Source of the DNA: Skeletonema tropicum
Lineage: Eukaryota; Bacillariophyta; Thalassiosirophyceae; Thalassiosirales; Thalassiosiraceae
Length of the DNA stretch: 64,000 nucleotides
Direction: 5' to 3'
Assembly: GCA_037178625.1 (NCBI GenBank)
Contig: CM074141.1
Location: 2,480,001 to 2,544,000, forward strand
Part shown: piece after piece, positions 23,045 through 34,082 of the stretch
Numbering within the stretch: position 1 is the first letter of the stretch
Layout of the letters: each line of letters starts with the position of its first letter
Position numbers and translations under genes: made by a program
Notes under the pieces: model-generated
What the model saw: the letters and a program-made list of their open reading frames with translations, nothing else
The model's database searches: none
Told to the model about the DNA's origin: nothing

Positions 23045-24239
23045 ACTCATGCGCTATTAAACAAAATTGTCATTGCCACACCTCCACAAGGTACATGCCA
23101 TGACAATATTATTAACGGAGCAACAACACTACGTGTAGATTCACCAACATTTATCAGTGACACACCTCCTACAAAGCAAACAACATCAATTAGGTACTTA
23201 CCAGTCGAGGACGCCGACGATGTGTACGCAGCCCATGATAACATGCTACACAACTTGGATACTCTTATTAACACCTTTGACGACTCTGAGCAATCTACTC
23301 AGTATGAACCATTTAATTATGAAGACAGTGACGAGTATGAGGAATTACTAGAAACTCTTCCACAACTCCAACACGACCTGGAAACAGCGGGGAAGATTTT
23401 TTTAGCAGCAACTCAGCACAATCACATAGCATTTGAGGTTGAGGACGAATACAATACTGATGAAGAAGAGAGTTTCATGAAGCTTGAACCGAAGGTTGAG
23501 GACGAATACAATACTGATGAAGAAGAGAGTTCCATGAAGCTTTATCCGACTGAGGTTACAGCAGCGGATATAGTGCTGAATGATAGCGCGCAGAGGACTC
23601 GTATTGGAACTAACAAAATTGAAATTGAGCAGTGGAATTGTGTTGAAACTAAGACAACTGAAGTTGAGCAGAGGAAACGTATTGGAACTCAAACAACCGA
23701 TGTTAAGCAGCGGAACTGTATTGGAACTAAGACAACCGATGTTGAGCAGAGGAAATGTATTGGACCTAAGATGAACGATGTGGATCAGCAGAATATTATT
23801 GGAACTAACTCTGGAGTGCAGGCAAAACCGTGGTCGTTTATGATTGACGAAGGTTACCTAGTGGCTGATATTCCCGTTACCTTAATGCATTCAGGCGATC
23901 AAATGGGTCTGTATGGTAGCCAGTGGAATCCTGGGATCGACCGGGGTAACCCAGATGATTCAGTTACAAAAACAACCCTTGATTACCCCAATGATGTTGG
24001 AGACAACTTGGTCACGTCACTCATTGTAAAGTGGACTTCCTTTGTCCTTTATTGAAAGGATAGAGATGCTATTTGGTACAATCCGATATCGACTACGTGA
24101 TATCGAATTGTGGGGGGGTGTTAGATTACACGTACGTAGATACAAGTAGAGTACGGAAATACTCTAATCATTATCTTTTATCTCCTATCTAATCTATCAA
24201 TAGCATCGATTGGAAGTAGGGAGATCGAGGATACTAACA
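22831..24239 (+). mobile_element. Compact non-autonomous LTR retrotransposon, 1.41 kb
   Basis: Two 121-bp LTRs (22831-22951 and 24119-24239) begin TGTTAGATTACACG and end GATACTAACA. GTTTG is present on both sides as a 5-bp target duplication (22826-22830 and 24240-24244). A primer-site-like GGTTATAGAGCC follows LTR1 directly, and a run of seven G precedes LTR2 as the polypurine tract. The 1.17 kb interior encodes no reverse transcriptase, integrase or RNase H, so the element must be mobilised in trans. The two LTRs look essentially identical, which suggests recent insertion. Confidence 0.85.
22922..24055 (+). CDS. ORF inside the compact LTR element, acidic with tandem repeats
   Basis: 377 codons starting within LTR1. 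A duplicated segment VEDEYNTDEEESxMKL (about residues 172-207) is followed by five or six copies of a 14-residue unit like CIGTKTTDVEQRKR (about 225-300). The C-terminus (VADIPVTLMHSGDQMGLYG) is unrecognised. No zinc knuckle, protease or polymerase motif is visible. It may be a captured host fragment or a gag-like relic kept in a non-autonomous element. Confidence 0.45.
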   Translation: MEVGRSRILTGYRAYTITNNEVLYAIIPFVNLATKDIVGGATHALLNKIVIATPPQGTCHDNIINGATTLRVDSPTFISDTPPTKQTTSIRYLPVEDADDVYAAHDNMLHNLDTLINTFDDSEQSTQYEPFNYEDSDEYEELLETLPQLQHDLETAGKIFLAATQHNHIAFEVEDEYNTDEEESFMKLEPKVEDEYNTDEEESSMKLYPTEVTAADIVLNDSAQRTRIGTNKIEIEQWNCVETKTTEVEQRKRIGTQTTDVKQRNCIGTKTTDVEQRKCIGPKMNDVDQQNIIGTNSGVQAKPWSFMIDEGYLVADIPVTLMHSGDQMGLYGSQWNPGIDRGNPDDSVTKTTLDYPNDVGDNLVTSLIVKWTSFVLY

Positions 24240-24313
24240 GTTTGATGCTGGCTCGATGTGTAAAAGCCGTTGGCATTGTCATAAATGTTTGTACAAAAGA
24301 GAGTGCGGCGAGG

Positions 24314-24985
24314 TGCGCCGCCAACAATGTCTTTGGTCGCCAAATTCACAAATGGAATTATGGCATAAAGAACTTCATTGTTGGTGATTGTATAGGCTCT
24401 ATAACCTGTTAGTATCCTCGATCTCCCTACTTCCAATCGATGCTATTGATAGATTAGATAGGAGATAAAAGATAATGATTAGAGTATTTCCGTACTCTAC
24501 TTGTATCTACGTACGTGTAATCTAACACAAACACTGCTGCACAAGTAATTCGCCGACGTCAATCCTGTCTGTGCGTCAATATGGCGGTCACACCCGAGCC
24601 ATGTCCGATGGGGGTCTGGAGGACAGAGGAAGAGGTTTGCAGTTGTATTTCGTCCGTGGAAGGAACAACATTGTCAAAAGCATGACATGTCTCTGCGATC
24701 AAATTTGAAAGCATGCGTGGACAAGAACAAGAAGAGCAAAGAGACCAAACAACCGGCAACCCCACATCCCGCAGGCGTTGAGAGGAAGCTAAGCAACAAT
24801 ACTAAGAGACCAGCAACAGCGCATCCCGCTCCAGCAGGCGTCGACAAGAACAAGAAGAGCAGAGAGACCAAGCGAGAGGCAACCCCAAATCCCGCAGGGT
24901 CGAAGACGAGCGATGATACGAAGAGACCAGCAGCACCACACCCCGATGCTCAAATTGATGTTAAAAAATTGAAAACAAGTTAGTG
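24314..24985. repeat. Right arm of the 670-bp inverted repeat, with an inverted LTR at 24407-24527
   Basis: This is the inverse complement of 22375-23044, including a full 121-bp LTR in minus orientation (24407-24527) and the inverted copy of the GTTTG target site (CAAAC at 24528). Between LTR2 and this arm lie about 70 bp of unrelated sequence. The arm ends where the left arm's gene ends. Confidence 0.85.
24687..24983 (+). CDS. Small Lys/Pro/Ala-rich protein, right copy
   Basis: The encoded protein is identical to the 98-codon product at 22378-22674 on the opposite strand. It lies in the right arm of the inverted repeat. The identity shows that the duplication is recent or maintained by gene conversion. 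Confidence 0.4.
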   Translation: MSLRSNLKACVDKNKKSKETKQPATPHPAGVERKLSNNTKRPATAHPAPAGVDKNKKSRETKREATPNPAGSKTSDDTKRPAAPHPDAQIDVKKLKTS

Positions 24986-25925
24986 ATTACAATAACACAA
25001 TTGGCATTGCGTCATGTACACTCTTGAACTCACCCTCTCTCTAAGTAGTATCTTGTGTTCAAAATTAGTTTTACGGAATACCCCCACTGCAATTAACACC
25101 CCCCCCCTTCGAGGCACTAAACGCAGATTCACTACTCTCCAATACTAAGTAATGAAGAACCAGTCATTAGTTGTTGCTGGGATGCGTCAACATGGGCTGT
25201 AGAAATAATAATGATCCCAACACCCACACATTGTTTTTGCACCATTACTTGTCACTGTAAAACGGCCGCCATTAATAAATAACAAGCCTTGTCGAGCAGA
25301 ATATTTCACCAATAGTGGATATTATTTTTGATGTCGGTTCGGCGGAGTTGTTTGGTGTTCGTCGACGGCGATGGTGTTGTCGTTGACATGGTGGGAATAT
25401 AATTGCATCATCCGACCAACTCGACGATGATGGTTATGTTCATAGTCATTTTCACAACAGACGATGCCCTATTAGGAAAATAAACGGCGGTTCGGAGATC
25501 CTATGCCATAATAGGGGAGGGGAATGTCGATTATTAGCCTAATAGAAGCATATTCATTGACTTCATTTTTACTAGTAGTCCACCATGGTGAAGGCATTTT
25601 GATGGATTTTCAGAGGTGGGGGGCCTCATGGGTGATGTGATTGAAGAACAAACAACTTACTATTAGGGGATCACCCAAAACAGCCTTTCTTGCATTGCAT
25701 ATCTAGATTTTTCTTCTAACAAAATCAAATAGGGGATAACCTAATCAAATCGATACGCAGCCCATTCTTTTATGTGCCCTGCCCATCACAATGTCGATAT
25801 CTTCCGTCAACTCGTTACTACTGTCTACTCTATCTATATATGCCATTATGCCGTTTCAATGCAAAAATGAAGACATATTTGGCTGCATCATTCTTCGCCT
25901 CATATGATTTGGTACTACTTATCGA
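24986..25925. other. Intergenic, no gene seen
   Basis: AT-rich DNA with a C-run near 25101-25109 and no ORF above 70 codons that carries a recognisable motif. Confidence 0.4.
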
Positions 25926-27985
25926 TTACCTAGGTTCGGCTTCAGCACAAAGAGTAACACCATGTGCCTCAAACATGTGAACACGGAGAGCCACATTAAG
26001 TAAGCGCTTACTGCAATGAGGACAAGTGCTGACCATCGTATCCTCTTTCGATACTTTCACCTGCGCCGTTTCATCAGCATCATTTCCGACTGCGCCATCG
26101 CCATTATCTTCTGCAGATGTAGATGAATCGAATACCATCAGAGGTTGATGGAGAGCAACCTCCCCATTGATGTCTGCGACTAAAGATCCTTCATCGACCT
26201 CGACAGTATCAATTTGTGTCTCTGCAACAGCGCTATTATTGATTTCGACATCTTCTGCTCTGGGACGTCGGGGAGCATATTTATTAGGACGCTTTGACTC
26301 CTCTTTCAAACGCAAAATATTAGATTGTATGAATTCAGCACTCTTCAAGTAATACTGAATGAACACCTTCTTCTTGAGTTCCTTCCCGCGAGTAGTGCCC
26401 ATCTGACGCATCAATTGGTTCCAGATTGCATGGGCGCTTTCGATGTTTTGCTCGTCAAAACCGCCAAGAGTTCCCCACATAGTCAGCTGGTCAAGAAGAT
26501 GGCCAATGAAGAGGAGATGACTTTTGGGGAATGCAGGAAGTTTTGACTTCCACTCGGCAATCGGTACGTCTGTTACTAATAGCTTGACAATGAGATCTTT
26601 GAGCTTCTTAATGTTCGCTTCAAAGTCTTTAATTGCCTTGTCGGACTGCTTATTGACGGATTTCATTACTCGTTGGATTTTGAACCATAGAGACACAACT
26701 TCCTTCATTCGCAATGTGAAATTACTCAACTCTTCCTTCAGATCTTGTTGTTCGATGATAGGATCAAACTCATCGAACATGTCACTGTATATGACTTCAC
26801 TATGCTCCGCATAATTCATGCAATGGTTACCGACCATTTGTGCTTCAAAGTAAGTTTGCCTGTCACAACCGTTCTTCTTCAATACTTCCTCAAACTTTCT
26901 CTTCGAATGACCACCATGATTTTTCAGATACTCCTCACATTCCAAAATTGTATTGTCGGTAATGCTGATCTGCTCCATGAGCACGACAATGTAATCAGCA
27001 AGGTTGGAATTTTCTTTCGTGCTGTTGACCAGTTCCGTAGCTTCAGTCTCCAATTGCTTCTCGAGATGCTTTAACTCATCCTCGAGCTGCTGCTGTTTCT
27101 CACGCAGCTCTGCTGTTGCTTCCTCAGTCAACGAAAAGTCTTCTCCGATGGTTTCTTTGATGACTTCCAACTCATCAGTCCGTGAAAGTAAATCAGCGAC
27201 AACAGTGCTCTGCCTAGTGAATACGGATTTAGTGTCCTTCTCCTGTTCGGTAAGAAACTCTTTGTATCTATATAACTTCTTCAATACCAATTCAATCGTC
27301 TCACGGAATGCTACCTGCTCCGTGCCAGAAGATCGGGCAGCTGCTTTCTTCTCGATGCATTCGTAAGCAGAAATAGACAAATTTACGAGCCAGTTCGTGA
27401 ACCCCAGCACGACATGCATTGATGCCTTCGTCACACAGTCAAGTGGAATATTGAGTATTGGCTCGTGAATGATGCTGTTTGAATATTTTTTTGTGATATT
27501 CGACCGGAACTTAGGTTTCTTTCTGTCTTGGTCCCTGCCTTTCGCATGATACATTTCTTGTTGAGGTCCCACGGCCGTTCGCACATTCGTTTGTCGGCAC
27601 GTTTCTTCTTCTTTATTGCCTCGGTGAGGATTCCGTCTTTGGCTTCACCCAAGACCATCTTGCATTTAGAACATATCACTTTGAGGTGATCAATATTACT
27701 GGGATCAAGAGGGAAGTTGAAGCATGACACTGCTGTATCGCGACTACGGAATAATTGAGAAGGAGCGGTTAGCTTCATTGGGGCCGAGTTATTCTGACCT
27801 CTCTTTGAACGACGCTGTGGAGCCACCACAGTTGTTGCAGATTCTCTGCCACATTTTGATGTTTTTGAAGATGATGGAGTAACAAATTGCCCGGATGAAC
27901 CTGACACTGGAGTATAAACCCCAGTTGGCGCATTTTGGCGGCTACCGCTATCTCTATTGTGGCTAGAATTGGGGGTTGTTGCCAT
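25926..27985 (-). pseudogene. Transposon-derived zinc-finger protein, one frameshift
   Basis: An N-terminal frame (ATG at 27985, Ser/Asn-rich, then VICSKCKMVLGEAKDG) and a C-terminal frame of up to 552 codons overlap at 27431-27584 in different phases, so one shift separates them. The C-terminal part holds EPILNIPLDCVTKASMHVVLG, a coiled-coil of about 150 residues, the block GTLGGFDEQNIESAHAIWNQL, and a C2H2 finger, CPHCSKRLLNVALRVHMFEAH (last four residues before the H listed in part). The GxFxEQxxESxHAxxN block is common in transposon-encoded proteins of many eukaryotes. I see no convincing DDE triad and no terminal repeats, so the superfamily is open. Confidence 0.5.
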
Positions 27986-28158
27986 GGTTAGCAAGAATGA
28001 GTGCACAAGATGATGTGGAAATGACGCTTGGCGCAAAAACAAAACTAGATTCCCCAAAATCCAATAATAGTTCTCATAATGATCTCACGCACAAAAACGT
28101 TAATACCGTTTGTATACACTAGATATTTTAGGGGTGAATGCTTTTGACAACCAACTAG

Positions 28159-28233
28159 TGAGACGGCAACACCCAGCATATTCTAACTCGCAAGAGTCTG
28201 GGGAACACGAATATGTTGGGTGTTGCCGTCTCA
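28159..28233. repeat. Short inverted repeat (25-bp arms)
   Basis: TGAGACGGCAACACCCAGCA and its complement bracket about 25 bp, with the match extending to GAATAT at the inner ends. One mismatch separates the arms (CAGCATATT against AATATGTTG). It is a hairpin or tiny MITE in the gap between two transposon remnants. Confidence 0.65.
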
Positions 28234-28386
28234 GGGGTGTTTTATTGGTCGAACTCACTAACTACCCTCTACGTAGGAATTAGGTAAAAGTCGGAGTCAC
28301 ACAAATGTCGTCTGCCGCGGTCTCGAATCCACCGTGGCTATCACAGAATGGTGCGATGATTGAGAACGTGTTAGAGATGATGAGAT

Positions 28387-29972
28387 TTGCTCCGCCTATG
28401 CCTGTTTGCGTGCTGTTTTGCTTGTTTGGTCACCAATTTTGTCGAACACTCACCAATTTCACTTCAAGTTGCACCATCTGTTGCAGGGTCGGAGTCTTTG
28501 CCTGAAGATGCCGCTGTTGCTGGGGGGTTGAAGAATCCGCCCGAAGGAGGAGCAGCTGTCGTGGGGTTGAAAAATCCGCCTGAATGGGCCGCTGCTCCTT
28601 CAGCTGGTGCTGCTGCTGCTCCTCCCGTTGCTGCTGGGCTGAAGAATCCCCCAGAATGGGCATCTACGTCTGATCCCAACCGTGGTGCTGGTGCTGCTCC
28701 TCCCGTTGCTGCTGGGCTGAAGAATCCTCCATAATGGGCGTCTACGTTTGATCCCGATGCTGCTGCTGCTCCTCCTCCCGTTGCTGCTGGGCTGAAGAAT
28801 CCCCCAGAATGGGCGTCTACTTTTGATCGAACCACATTTACGAAGAAGGCATTGATGGATCGACTGAAAGTGAACCAATCGCAAGTTGTGAGTGCATTCC
28901 TCTTTATTTATTTTTGCTATTATTGATATGAATAATATTCGCCTCACATAACATTTTCTTCTTAGTTCATTGACGGCACTTTCTCCTCAACACCAAGCCC
29001 ATTCTACCAGTGCCTCATCGTCATGATCTTCGACCAAACTTATGATATCTATCTTCCATGCTACTACGCGTTGATGACTGGAAAGACACCGAGCTGTTAT
29101 CGCACGGTGTTTCGAATGATGGAGGAAGATCTCAATCATAAGTTTGATCCAAAGACAATTGGAGTTGATTTCGAAAGTGGACTCTACAACGCTATCAAGT
29201 TTTGCTTCCCTAACGCTCGTCTCATCGGTTGCTTGTTTCATTGGAAGCAGGCAATTCGTAAGAAGATGATCTCGATGGGATTCCGTAAGGAAGTCGTGTC
29301 GTATTTTATGCTTCCGGTTAAGCTTGATCTTCTTACAGTCCTCCCGAAAGATGACATGAAGACTATCAACGGCAAGGCGGTGTGGTTTGTTGCTGAGATT
29401 GTTGAGAGTGCAAATGGCGCTACTGATATTGCCGTGGAGAATGGTCCAAACGTACCAGTGCAGCAATGGATCGCTTCGGATGTCGGCAGAAAGCTTATGG
29501 TTGAATTTTGGACGTACATCGAAAAGTGAGTTGTCTTGTTTGAATGTTCATTGCTTCAGATTGAATACCACAACCTCACACAATTTCTTAACAACCCACA
29601 CAATTCAACAGGCAGTGGCTGTTGAAAAAGGGGGTTCTTGATTTATGGAATCTTCATGAATATGTCTCCAACGAAGCTAATTATCGACTGTGCTCCCGTA
29701 GCAATTGCGGCCTCGAACGCTACAACTTCCGTTTTAACAACGTTTTTTCTCGTCGTCACCCAGGTCTTGTGGCTTTCGCAAACGGAGTTAATACGGAGAC
29801 GGATGAACAAGTCACTAGGTTGAAGAATGTCATGGAGAATAAAGATATTCCTCCCACCTATGATGATATTGACTTTCCTGCAATTCCAGATGCATACGCT
29901 ACCTTCGAATCCCCTGAAGCATTCGTTAGCCTCACTGGAAAGGTGTTAAGAAGACGCCAACTTAATCAGTAG
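28387..29972 (+). pseudogene. MULE transposase with Pro/Ala repeats, inactivated by a stop
   Basis: There are three exons: one ending at 28887, then 28966-29525 and 29612-29972, with both GT-AG introns in phase. The catalytic residues of the MULE DDE fold are visible: Asp in FIDGTFSST, Asp in GVDFESGLYNA (followed by GCLFHWKQAIRKKM, the family hallmark) and Glu in CGLERYNFRFN. Exon 1 has four copies of a unit reading GLKNPPEWAS plus Ala/Pro spacer, and a TAA at 28732-28734 replaces the Glu codon present in the other units. No terminal repeats were found nearby, and the N-terminal DNA-binding region is short or missing. Confidence 0.75.
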
Positions 29973-30090
29973 AGTAACACAAATAATGTAGGGGGGTAAA
30001 CATTTTATTATAACAACGACTTGCCGCTACATACTGCTTTTTCCACCTAAACTGCTGCACAACAACAACAACTTATGCCCTCACTGCCTG

Positions 30091-31159
30091 CAAGATCCTG
30101 AATCAGTACATACTTATTGACAGATACTAGTATGTACTTATGCGTACCGTAGGTAACGTGCGTTGAATCATCGCCAAAACTGATGTGCTTTCTTGTGCTT
30201 TTTCGTGCTAGCACAAAAAAACATATGCTAGCACAAACTAGCACAGTGCTAGCACAAACTAGCACAGTGCTAGCACAAATCAGCACATCGATAGCACAAA
30301 CCAACATGAAGGCCAGCACATCGCTCTAGCATGAAAACCTCCTGTTCTCTAGACGGCAGCATGCTTATTAGTCATCTTGCAGCGCAGACTGCCAACCGGG
30401 GGATTAGTGATATTGGATACACCATCGCTGCATAAGATGATGATCGCGAGCACAAAAAAAAGCACATACTCAGGAGTAGTTAGTGCAGCAGCAATCCATG
30501 CAAGCGTTGCTGTTCTAGAGAGAGACTGCTGCTGTTGGTATGTCTTCAAACTGCATATCTGCGCTTACGCAACCGTAGATTATTCATGATAATTATGGGC
30601 ACACGACGCTGCGTACAATTTCAGCTGCCTCAAATCATACACAACTTTCTTCGACACATACCAAGTCGATAAAGATTATTGGCGCTGCATAATGTTTTAA
30701 TGTTTTGGAAAGAAATAGATGCGAGCTGTTGCTTCATGCTTCATGGCCCAAGGGCTGAATAGATCCGTCATGTCAGGAAATAAACATGTCCTTCGTTTCG
30801 TGAGACGAGATCGAAAAGATAAGGATAAGCCGAATCAACACACTGCTTGTTAGTCACTGCGCATGTCGAGATAAAGGAATGACTAAGCTTAAGAAATTCT
30901 AAATTACTAATAAGTAACATCTGACCTATCAACATCAAAGAGAGGGTATTCTTCGTTTGACTTCAGCGTAGAGATGCCGCTTGAAGATTTCTACATCCTT
31001 CTTCTTCACAAATCCATTCTCCATGCACTCATCGAAACGGTCGTCTTGACGAACATCATCTTCTAACCCGATGACCATAGCACGTAACAGAGGAATGTGT
31101 TCATGTGTTCTCTCTCTACTCTCTGAGAACGGAGCCATGGCGCTTTTCGTGTAAATAGA
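30091..31159. mobile_element. Truncated copy of the long-TIR element found whole at 52474-54314
   Basis: It begins CAAGATCCTGAATCAGTACA and is colinear and about 97% alike by eye with 52474-53525, including the GCTAGCACAAAC repeats (30205-30300). The right-hand half and right inverted repeat are missing. A minus-strand frame (30935-31120) keeps THEHIPLLRAM and DVEIFKRHLYAEVKRRIPSL from the element's ORF. Confidence 0.75.
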
Positions 31160-31188
31160 TTTGATTACTCTCGAAGAACTCAAGTAAT

Positions 31189-31434
31189 ATGCATAACGAC
31201 AAAGACAGCAGCAGTCTGACGACTCCTCAAAAGCGTCAGAGAATTGAGGCAAAGCAACGCAAACGGAAGTTGATGAAGGTGGAGGAGAAAGGTGGGAGAT
31301 ACGTTGTGGGTTCGATGCGTGATCTAATTGCCGATGGTGAACCGACATTGAGCCAGGGTGGCCCTGACCTCACCCCCAACACAATGATGGCGAGATTTGA
31401 CCGTGCGCATTCGTCTGATTCTGAGGAAGAATGA
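31189..31434 (+). CDS. Small hypothetical protein, Lys-rich then acidic tail
   Basis: 81 codons, MHNDKDSSSLTTPQKR..., with a basic segment EAKQRKRKLMKVEEKGGRY and an acidic end SSDSEEE. The composition resembles a nuclear protein or the last exon of a larger gene. The N-terminal side is occupied by the truncated element at 30091-31159, so it may be a cut-off gene end. No family is recognised. Confidence 0.35.
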   Translation: MHNDKDSSSLTTPQKRQRIEAKQRKRKLMKVEEKGGRYVVGSMRDLIADGEPTLSQGGPDLTPNTMMARFDRAHSSDSEEE

Positions 31435-31499
31435 GACTGAAGAATATGAATAGGTAACATATATATTTACTAACTGATTGAATTACATGGAAAGTCTTC

Positions 31500-32557
31500 T
31501 GATTATTGATAAATCCGCAGTTTACAAAGTATGGTTCAAAGGAAGGGATAGATGCAATTGCAAGAAGCAATTAGTTGAGAAGAGATGTCCCGTTACCTTG
31601 AATTGTATTGAACACATACTCAATTCCGTCGACCGGATAGTATGGAGCACGAAACACGATCCTATGCCCTGCAGCATAGATAAGAGCGACCATCTGTTCA
31701 TTATGATGAGAACTGGAAGGCATGACATGTGTGAGAGAAGTATCCAATGTTTGACAGAACAGTAGAGCAGACACGCACACACACATATTATTACACATAC
31801 CTCAAATTGTCCAATGTGAAACAATAACGACGCTGGGGAGTGCCTGGTCCAATATCATTTAGGATCGCCTGAATAAAATCAATCATTCTCGGCCCTGTCG
31901 TTCCCTCTCCCGTCCAAGTATCTCTCCATCTTCTTGGATTGGCACCATCTCCGGAAATTGCAAGTAGTAAGTTGTATTTAGTGGACTTTTGATACGGTCC
32001 AGTCTGTTTCACCCTCTTCCCGACATCAGCCTTCCCTATGTTGCGATCAGCCGACTGTACTTCTACACCGCACTCGTCAAGATCAATTATATCCTGTCGT
32101 CTAATGTCTGCTATCCCATACGGATATGGCAGATTCCAATACGCCCAACGCTTGTGCTTGTTGACAGGAAGTAGGGCCTGGTACGCAGTGGTGCTCCCCT
32201 TTTTACGGGTGAGTCCAATCCACTTTTCTGTTTCTGATATTTGTGAGGGTGAGTAAAACCGAAATGTCAGGCTGCCGTAATTGGCTCGGTATAAAAAGGC
32301 ATTGATCTCGGCTGCTGTTGCTTTGGGGAATGTAATCCGATAGAGTGCTAGGAGGAGAAGATCATGACCGGAGCACAGTCGCACGTTTGTTACCAGTACG
32401 TCTACATGGTCGGATATGCCCTTCGTTATTTTGCAGAGCTACATGACTTCCCTCCGTTGAAGCCGACGGAAATAAATGCAACGCACGCAGTTGATCAAAG
32501 ATAGGATGATTTGACATGCCTGCAGCGTTCACGGCAATAACGAGATTACGCATCTCC
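31500..32557 (-). pseudogene. Tc1/mariner-IS630 (DDE_3-type) transposase remnant with introns
   Basis: The exon from about 32557 to 31801 carries the first catalytic Asp (IDLDECGVEVQ) and the second (YCFTLDNL). An 88-bp GT-AG intron (31713-31800) rejoins the sequence as LDNLSSHHNEQM. The next exon carries RAPYYPVDG-IEYVFNTIQ with the final acidic residue and ends at a possible donor near 31599; a last piece (SFEPYFVNCGF) follows near 31530. The N-terminal part is in another frame (32362-32553, SNHPIFDQLRALHLFP), so at least one frameshift near 32375 disables it. Introns in this transposase suggest long residence or a host-domesticated ancestor. Confidence 0.7.
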
Positions 32558-32835
32558 TGTGAGTAACCATCGCCTCGACCGCCGGTCGAAGGATGGGGGC
32601 AGCTCTCTTCCTCGTCTGCAGGGGTGGTCGATGCTCTATGTCATGTGGCATCGTTGCAATTACGTACTGCGTTGTGGCTATGGTGCTATTTTCATCATTG
32701 TGTGCAATAATAAGCCTGACCCGCCAAAACCTTCAGAGGAACAAAAAGGACGGGTGACATCCGTAGAACTTCTACGTAGGAATTCTCACATAACCCTCGT
32801 ACCTTTTTTGACCGCCGAAGCACCTTTTTGAACGG

Positions 32836-33102
32836 CACCCGGGTGCCAAACATGAAATGCCGCCCGCCGATCGTGATTTTGCTTTGGTACCCGGGTGCCA
32901 TTTCTCCGGGCAACACACACGATGATCAGCAACATACTGGTACATCCCTACCTAGCTGGAAATCTAATACTCCACCCTGGTACCAAATCCCGCCGCCGGA
33001 GGCTTTGAAAAAAAGTACCCAGGTGCCATATTTCCGGTCACAACTAGCGCTTGTTAGTGACCGCCTGCCGGAGCAAAATCTGAAAAAAGCACCCGGGTGC
33101 CA
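32836..33102. repeat. Four dispersed 14-bp GG(C/T)ACCCGGGTGCC palindromes
   Basis: The near-palindrome occurs at about 32837, 32887, 33017 and 33088 at irregular spacing. The last lies beside the hAT insertion site. No protein is supported here. It could be a binding-site cluster or part of an older repeat. Confidence 0.6.
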
Positions 33103-33113
33103 TGCCCTCTGGG

Positions 33114-34056
33114 TAGTGTTGAAAAATTTCACCCTTTCTGAGATTTGTGAAAGTTACAGGGTGAAGTTTCAGGAATTTCAAGGGAATTTCAAAAACAAAT
33201 TTCACTACAGCTTATTCTAAACCTGAGACCACACAATTTCTCTTGTACGAACACTCACAATCCAACCAGCCACCACACTCTCAAAGCGTCTCAGAAATCC
33301 TCTTCCCAAGCACCTTCTTCGCATCATGCATGATATGATGAAGGTTTTCATATCCTCGAAGAAGGGCAATTCCAGTGCCATCCTTCATCCTATTCCGGAC
33401 CTTAGTAAGAATGGTGTGCTTCAAAGGTTTGGCCCGACGTTCGCAATCCATAGACCCCACCGTTCCCATGGACAGTAGAGGCTTTGCAACAAGTCGATAG
33501 AAGTCGGACATTCCTGCGTAACACTCAAACCACCCCAAGCGTCCAGAAATAGCACCAGTCCTCTCTGCATACTTTACCACTTCTTTGATACTGAAAGACT
33601 TGTTACTCTTTTCCAGTTCCTCAGAAGATGGAACCAGCGGAAGTGGATCTGCAAAAGAATGATACCAGTCACTCGACTGAGTATCAAAGTTCTCGAAATC
33701 CTTGAGCACTCTCTTCTGCATCTCGTCCAAACCATCAACACCCAAGGGCACATACCACTCAATCATCTTTCTCACAAGTGCGGCCTTGTTTGTCTGCAGG
33801 TAGAATACATTCCTCCAGGCACGAGATTTGGGGTCACAGAGGAAAGCCATCAAGTGATGTTCATCGAGTAAGCCAACCTTCTGTCCGCTGGGATTAGTTT
33901 TTGGTTTTTCGTGTTAGCGATATTGGAGCGATAATGGCCTTCCCGCCAGAACTTTTGAGAATTTCAATTTTGGCCAAATTTATCAACAATTTCACCCTGA
34001 AATTTTCCAGTAAGTTTCAGTGCTGAAATTTCTCCCTTAGAAATTTTTCAACACTA
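33114..34056 (-). mobile_element. hAT transposon remnant with 8-bp target duplication
   Basis: The ends are TAGTGTTGAAAAATTTC (left) and its exact complement (right), a 17-bp terminal inverted repeat starting TAG as in hAT elements. CCTCTGGG flanks both sides (33106-33113 and 34057-34064), the 8-bp duplication typical of hAT. At 943 bp it is a deletion derivative that keeps only the 3' part of the transposase. Confidence 0.9.
33281..33900 (-). pseudogene. hAT transposase C-terminal fragment
   Basis: The open frame of 190 codons from ATG 33853 extends upstream without an ATG (GQKVGLLDEHHLMAFLCDP). The region LSMGTVGSMDCERRAKPLKH...KVRNRMKDGTGIALLRGYENL matches the hAT dimerisation domain, where a Glu-Arg motif and an RNR/L stretch are usual. 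The catalytic core and zinc finger are gone, so the fragment cannot transpose. It fits inside the element bounded by 33114 and 34056. Confidence 0.7.
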
Positions 34057-34082
34057 CCTCTGGGCACCGTTTTGTAGACCGT

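Noticed and set aside
28464..28835. Minus-strand Gly/Ala-rich ORF as a gene
   Set aside because: It is the antisense of the MULE Pro/Ala repeats on the plus strand, where introns and catalytic motifs fix the true direction.
30047..30319. Hydrophobic minus-strand ORF (repeated at 52223-52702) as a membrane protein
   Set aside because: It is a translation of the GCTAGCACAAAC tandem repeats inside a transposon inverted repeat; the apparent membrane segments are repeat artefacts.
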